Below the pieces are notes generated by a model. That model worked only from the letters and a program-made list of their open reading frames with translations, was not told the DNA's origin and ran no database searches. A stretch of DNA of 64,000 bases, taken from Brachionus plicatilis (taxonomy: Eukaryota > Rotifera > Eurotatoria > Ploima > Brachionidae). Position numbers and translations under genes: made by a program. The stretch lies in NCBI GenBank assembly GCA_010279815.1, contig QEOQ01000544.1, forward strand, positions 1 to 64,000, read 5' to 3'. Position 1 is the stretch's first letter. Each line of letters begins with the position of its first letter. This document shows, piece after piece, positions 60,600 to 64,000 of this stretch.

Positions 60600-63500
60600 T
60601 CTAAAATTAATCAAAAATAAAATTAAAATAAAGAAAAAAATTTAAAACAAAGTTTTTCTCAAAAAACCAAAACCAAATGCCTAATTTCTAAGTAAACACT
60701 TTATTCCAAATTAGTGATACTCTCTTGATCCATCAATAATCTAAATTAATGAGATTACCGATTATGGTTAAATGTTTCAGCAGCTTAGTTAATTGTTGTA
60801 TTAATAATAAATTTTGAATAAAATTTAAATCTATCATTAACGGATCGATATTTTTCTCATTTTCGGCCATTTTTTAAAACAGCCAGACCTTGATTGGATT
60901 TAATTAGATTCCATTTCTTTTTTTGGCAAACAATGATTCTAGTTTCACAAATCGGCTTGATATTTCCGGTTCTAATTTTTCATTAAAATACTAAAAATAA
61001 AATTTTAAATGATAAATTTAGACTCTAATTATTTTAAATCAAATTTGGCAAAAAAAGCAAGTAATCTTCTACTATTGATTAAATCTTTGTTCTCGGTTTG
61101 TCTCCCAGCCTAACTTAGCTGACATAGAGGCAAAAATAGATTTATTTATTTTTAATTATTTTCAAGGTATGATTTCATTTGAATTGAGGACGTCAATTTT
61201 TGTCACATTTTTAAATCAGGAAACATCAAGGTAGAGACAAAAACTTAAATGCAAAATAAAAATTGAATTCTGACAATTTTTGAGAACAATTATCCAACTC
61301 TTTTCTTAATCTTGACATTTTGATAATCATTTTTTTGTCTAAAATTAACATAAAGCATGTTTTTTTTTTAACTTTAAATTTTATCGAGAGATTTTTTTAT
61401 CAGAAAGACTCGAGTTCAACGAAAAATTAAGAAAATTAATTTTAGCCTTTTCAAAATTTAAAAACTCGTGACTTGTTCGTACATTTTCCTTTTAAATTCC
61501 ACTCAAACTCAACTTGTAAATGACCTCTATTTTTGTTTCACTTTAACTTTTGAGGTTGTGAATCATCTCTCAACCAATTTAATTTACCTGTTTAATTTTC
61601 TATGCTGATTTTATTATGGAAGAATTTTTTAGTAATTTTTTGAAAAAAAATTGAAAAACTTTAGTCGATTTAAATTCGACAGAACGTTTGATTGATTGAA
61701 GATCAAAAAATATTTTCAAATCTTTTACCGAAAAGTTGACCGAAATTAGAATATTGAAAAATTTAATAAAAGCTTCAATTGTAAAATATGGAACAAGATT
61801 TTAAAAAGACAAATTTTATGTTTTTTATTCATTTCTAAAATAGAGAAAATTTGAATTTTCTATTGTTTGAGTAACAGATGTATGCAGAAAAAAGAGATCT
61901 TACAGATTAAATTAATTTAATTTTCTCAACAATCGAAAAATTTAAGTGATACTAAAAAACTTTTAATTTAAAAAAAATAAAAAAATAAATTTTTTTTTTA
62001 CTTTTATTTTTTTTCCTCAAATAAATTAAAAAGAAAAAAAACTTTATTTTTTTAAGAAATACGAAAAATTATTATTTTTTTTATGATCTTCGCTTAATCA
62101 TCGATAGAACAGTTGTACTTATTTGACTTCGAATGCCTTCAAATCCCTCAAGAACACAGACTAAATTTCTATTAACAAAAATATAAAATAAAACGATTAA
62201 GTACAAGCTATGAAGTAATTAAGCTAATTAAATAAAAAAAAAATTATTTTAAAATAATTTCTCAAATGATTGCAAAATGCCTCAAATAAGAATAATTTCC
62301 TGGTTCGAATTTGGACCTTGAAAATTTAATATTAGTTTATTAAAAAGTAATCCAAGAAAATGGTCTCTTAAAGCTTGTTGTGTAAACATTTTAGTTACGA
62401 AATGAATTGACACTAAAAATAAACTAATAATTATTTCGATGGTGTCTTGAAAATATTGCTTAAGTCTTAAATTGTCAGTGAGTAAAAGATCTGAAGACAA
62501 AGAGATCAAATAAACCTATCAAGACAATCAATATTTATCGAGAGTCTAATTTTTTTCTGCAATAATTAGGTTTTAAGAAGGCTTTTAAGCCTCAGGGATT
62601 AATAAACTCCATAAATTTTTCTAGCTAATTGAAAATTTATTAAAAATATTTGTTTCCAAGCGTTCGATAAGATAGTCTAATTGAATTTAAGTGTTAGAAC
62701 AAAGAGGAAATAATCATTAACTGATGAGACGTGAAATAGATTTAAAAGATTTATAAATAATTTTTAGCAAGCATCTCACTCTTACCTGAATATTGGCAAA
62801 GCTAGGCTAAAATTTTCCAATTTAAATTTAATATCTCTATTTCACTTGAGAGGAATGAAGTTTTTTTGTTGATAATTTTGAGTTAAAAAAATAAAATTAT
62901 CGTAATGAATGATCTAATTGAATTTTTTTTAAATCGACTCCCACTTAAACATTTAAGAGTGCCACATAATTGCTAATTTAGATCTAATGCACCACCTTTG
63001 CATAAAATCTTAAAATTTAAATTTAAAATACATCATTTCATGGCTAAATAACTTATTTAAATATTAGTGCATTTTAAAGGAAATTTTTTAAAGAAAAATT
63101 GCTTTAGTTTATTCTAAAGTGTCAAATTAGCTTTGTTGATATCAATTTAATAAAATGGGACCATGTCCAAAATGGCATGGAATATATTATTCATTGTAAA
63201 ACTGATCGAGCCAAGGCTCCTTCAGTTTTAGTAATATTTTGAAATATTTAAATGACACAAAAATTAAAAGGAAAACAAATTAGTAGAATTTGTTGACAGA
63301 TTTTTTCGATTAAAGCAGGTATTTGAACATATCTAATTATTGGAAAAATAAAGATTTAGTAGATTGAAAGTGTTTTAGACTTGCGGAAATTGTAGAATTG
63401 TAAAATAACCTATAAGAAAATTCTTATCGGGTATCTTGAGGATTTTTTAGAAAAATGAAATATCCAAGTTTCTAATAATATTTTATCAGGATCTGAATTG

Positions 63501-64000
63501 TTAAATTTTGAAGACTTTTTAAGATATTCTAAGATTTTGTTTGGTAATCTTTACCAAAAATTTTATTAAATCTTGCAAGATTTAATTAGATTCAGATTAT
63601 TTTTGACGAATCCATTTGTAGATTTCATTCCATTAAATATCAGATTTTAAAAAATGTAATAATTTGAAAAATATTTTAATATTTTTGTTTGTAAACAACC
63701 TTGAGCCATTAAACCAGAACAAAATGGCAGTAGATTTCTCAAATATTTCAATAAATTGATCCATAAAAATGAGAAAAAATTCTTTAATAAAGAAACTTTA
63801 CTTTATTACTTTTGCTGGTGATCTAGGTGATCATTATCATCTTTGTGTGAAAATAAATCAGAAAATGTGATTTTATTAGAACCATCTCAAATAATGGAAA
63901 GAAAAAATTTAAGCTTAAAAATCAAGAAACGGAAAAAATTTAAATTAAGCAAATAAATGAACCAAACAAAAATTTCAGCATTTAAATTACTTAGTCAAAT
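60600..64000. other. Right flank, no gene seen
   Basis: AT-rich with stops in all frames. The longest frames (for example 62282-62509, minus) lack codon bias or family features. It may hold the promoter of the exon at 60393-60599 or intron sequence of the same gene. Confidence 0.45.

Noticed and set aside
60394..60645. Plus-strand 83-codon frame opposite the 60-kb exon
   Set aside because: Same reasoning: antisense shadow of a donor-bounded exon.
62282..62509. 75-codon minus frame
   Set aside because: AT-rich, hydrophobic by composition, no splice or family support.

Overview
The window is extremely AT-rich animal nuclear DNA (roughly three quarters or more A+T) with short GT-AG introns, mostly 45-80 bp inside genes, much low-complexity sequence and many decayed mobile elements. 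The recognisable genes (Su(H)/RBPJ and EFCAB7) are metazoan. Base composition, intron size and LINE types fit a small aquatic invertebrate; a monogonont rotifer of the Brachionus type is my best guess, by inference only.

Left edge (1-5.1 kb): a 3.7 kb minisatellite of ~26-30 bp units with higher-order repeats, followed by transposase-like scraps and a complete 953-bp inverted-repeat element (4118-5070). That element carries dozens of TGGTCAC boxes and a small C2H2 zinc-finger reading frame.

Gene block (5.5-19.5 kb): three genes could be assembled exon by exon. (1) 5524-8941 (+): a ten-exon, 889-residue coiled-coil protein I do not recognise. (2) 12125-16487 (+): a thirteen-exon, 598-residue orthologue of EFCAB7, the EF-hand ciliary-base protein tied to the EVC complex and Hedgehog signalling. 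(3) 16824-19496 (-): an eight-exon, 748-residue Su(H)/RBPJ (CSL), the DNA-binding effector of Notch. It has a 19-Asn insertion inside its conserved N-terminal domain. EFCAB7 and Su(H) are convergent, with 336 bp between their stop codons.

19.5-64 kb is nearly gene-free. It holds a degenerate two-ORF non-LTR retrotransposon (about 31.2-35.7 kb), several LINE 3' ends, Tc1/mariner-type elements rich in TTACGTAA (27.0, 36.3 and 49.0-50.3 kb), a hAT-like MITE with an exact 8-bp target duplication (42190-42381), and a fold-back element (56674-57007). Three GC-richer minus-strand exons (36870-37604, 53205-53426, 60393-60599) each begin with ATG and end at a phase-0 donor. A possible 30-42 nt exon at 38294-38335 has the same form. 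They look like alternative first exons of one long minus-strand gene, but its shared body was not found here.

The most distinctive items are the TGGTCAC-box element with its zinc-finger cargo, the set of phase-compatible first exons, the poly-Asn insertion in Su(H), and the mariner-type element with ~300-bp near-identical inverted repeats and a transposase C-terminal frame.
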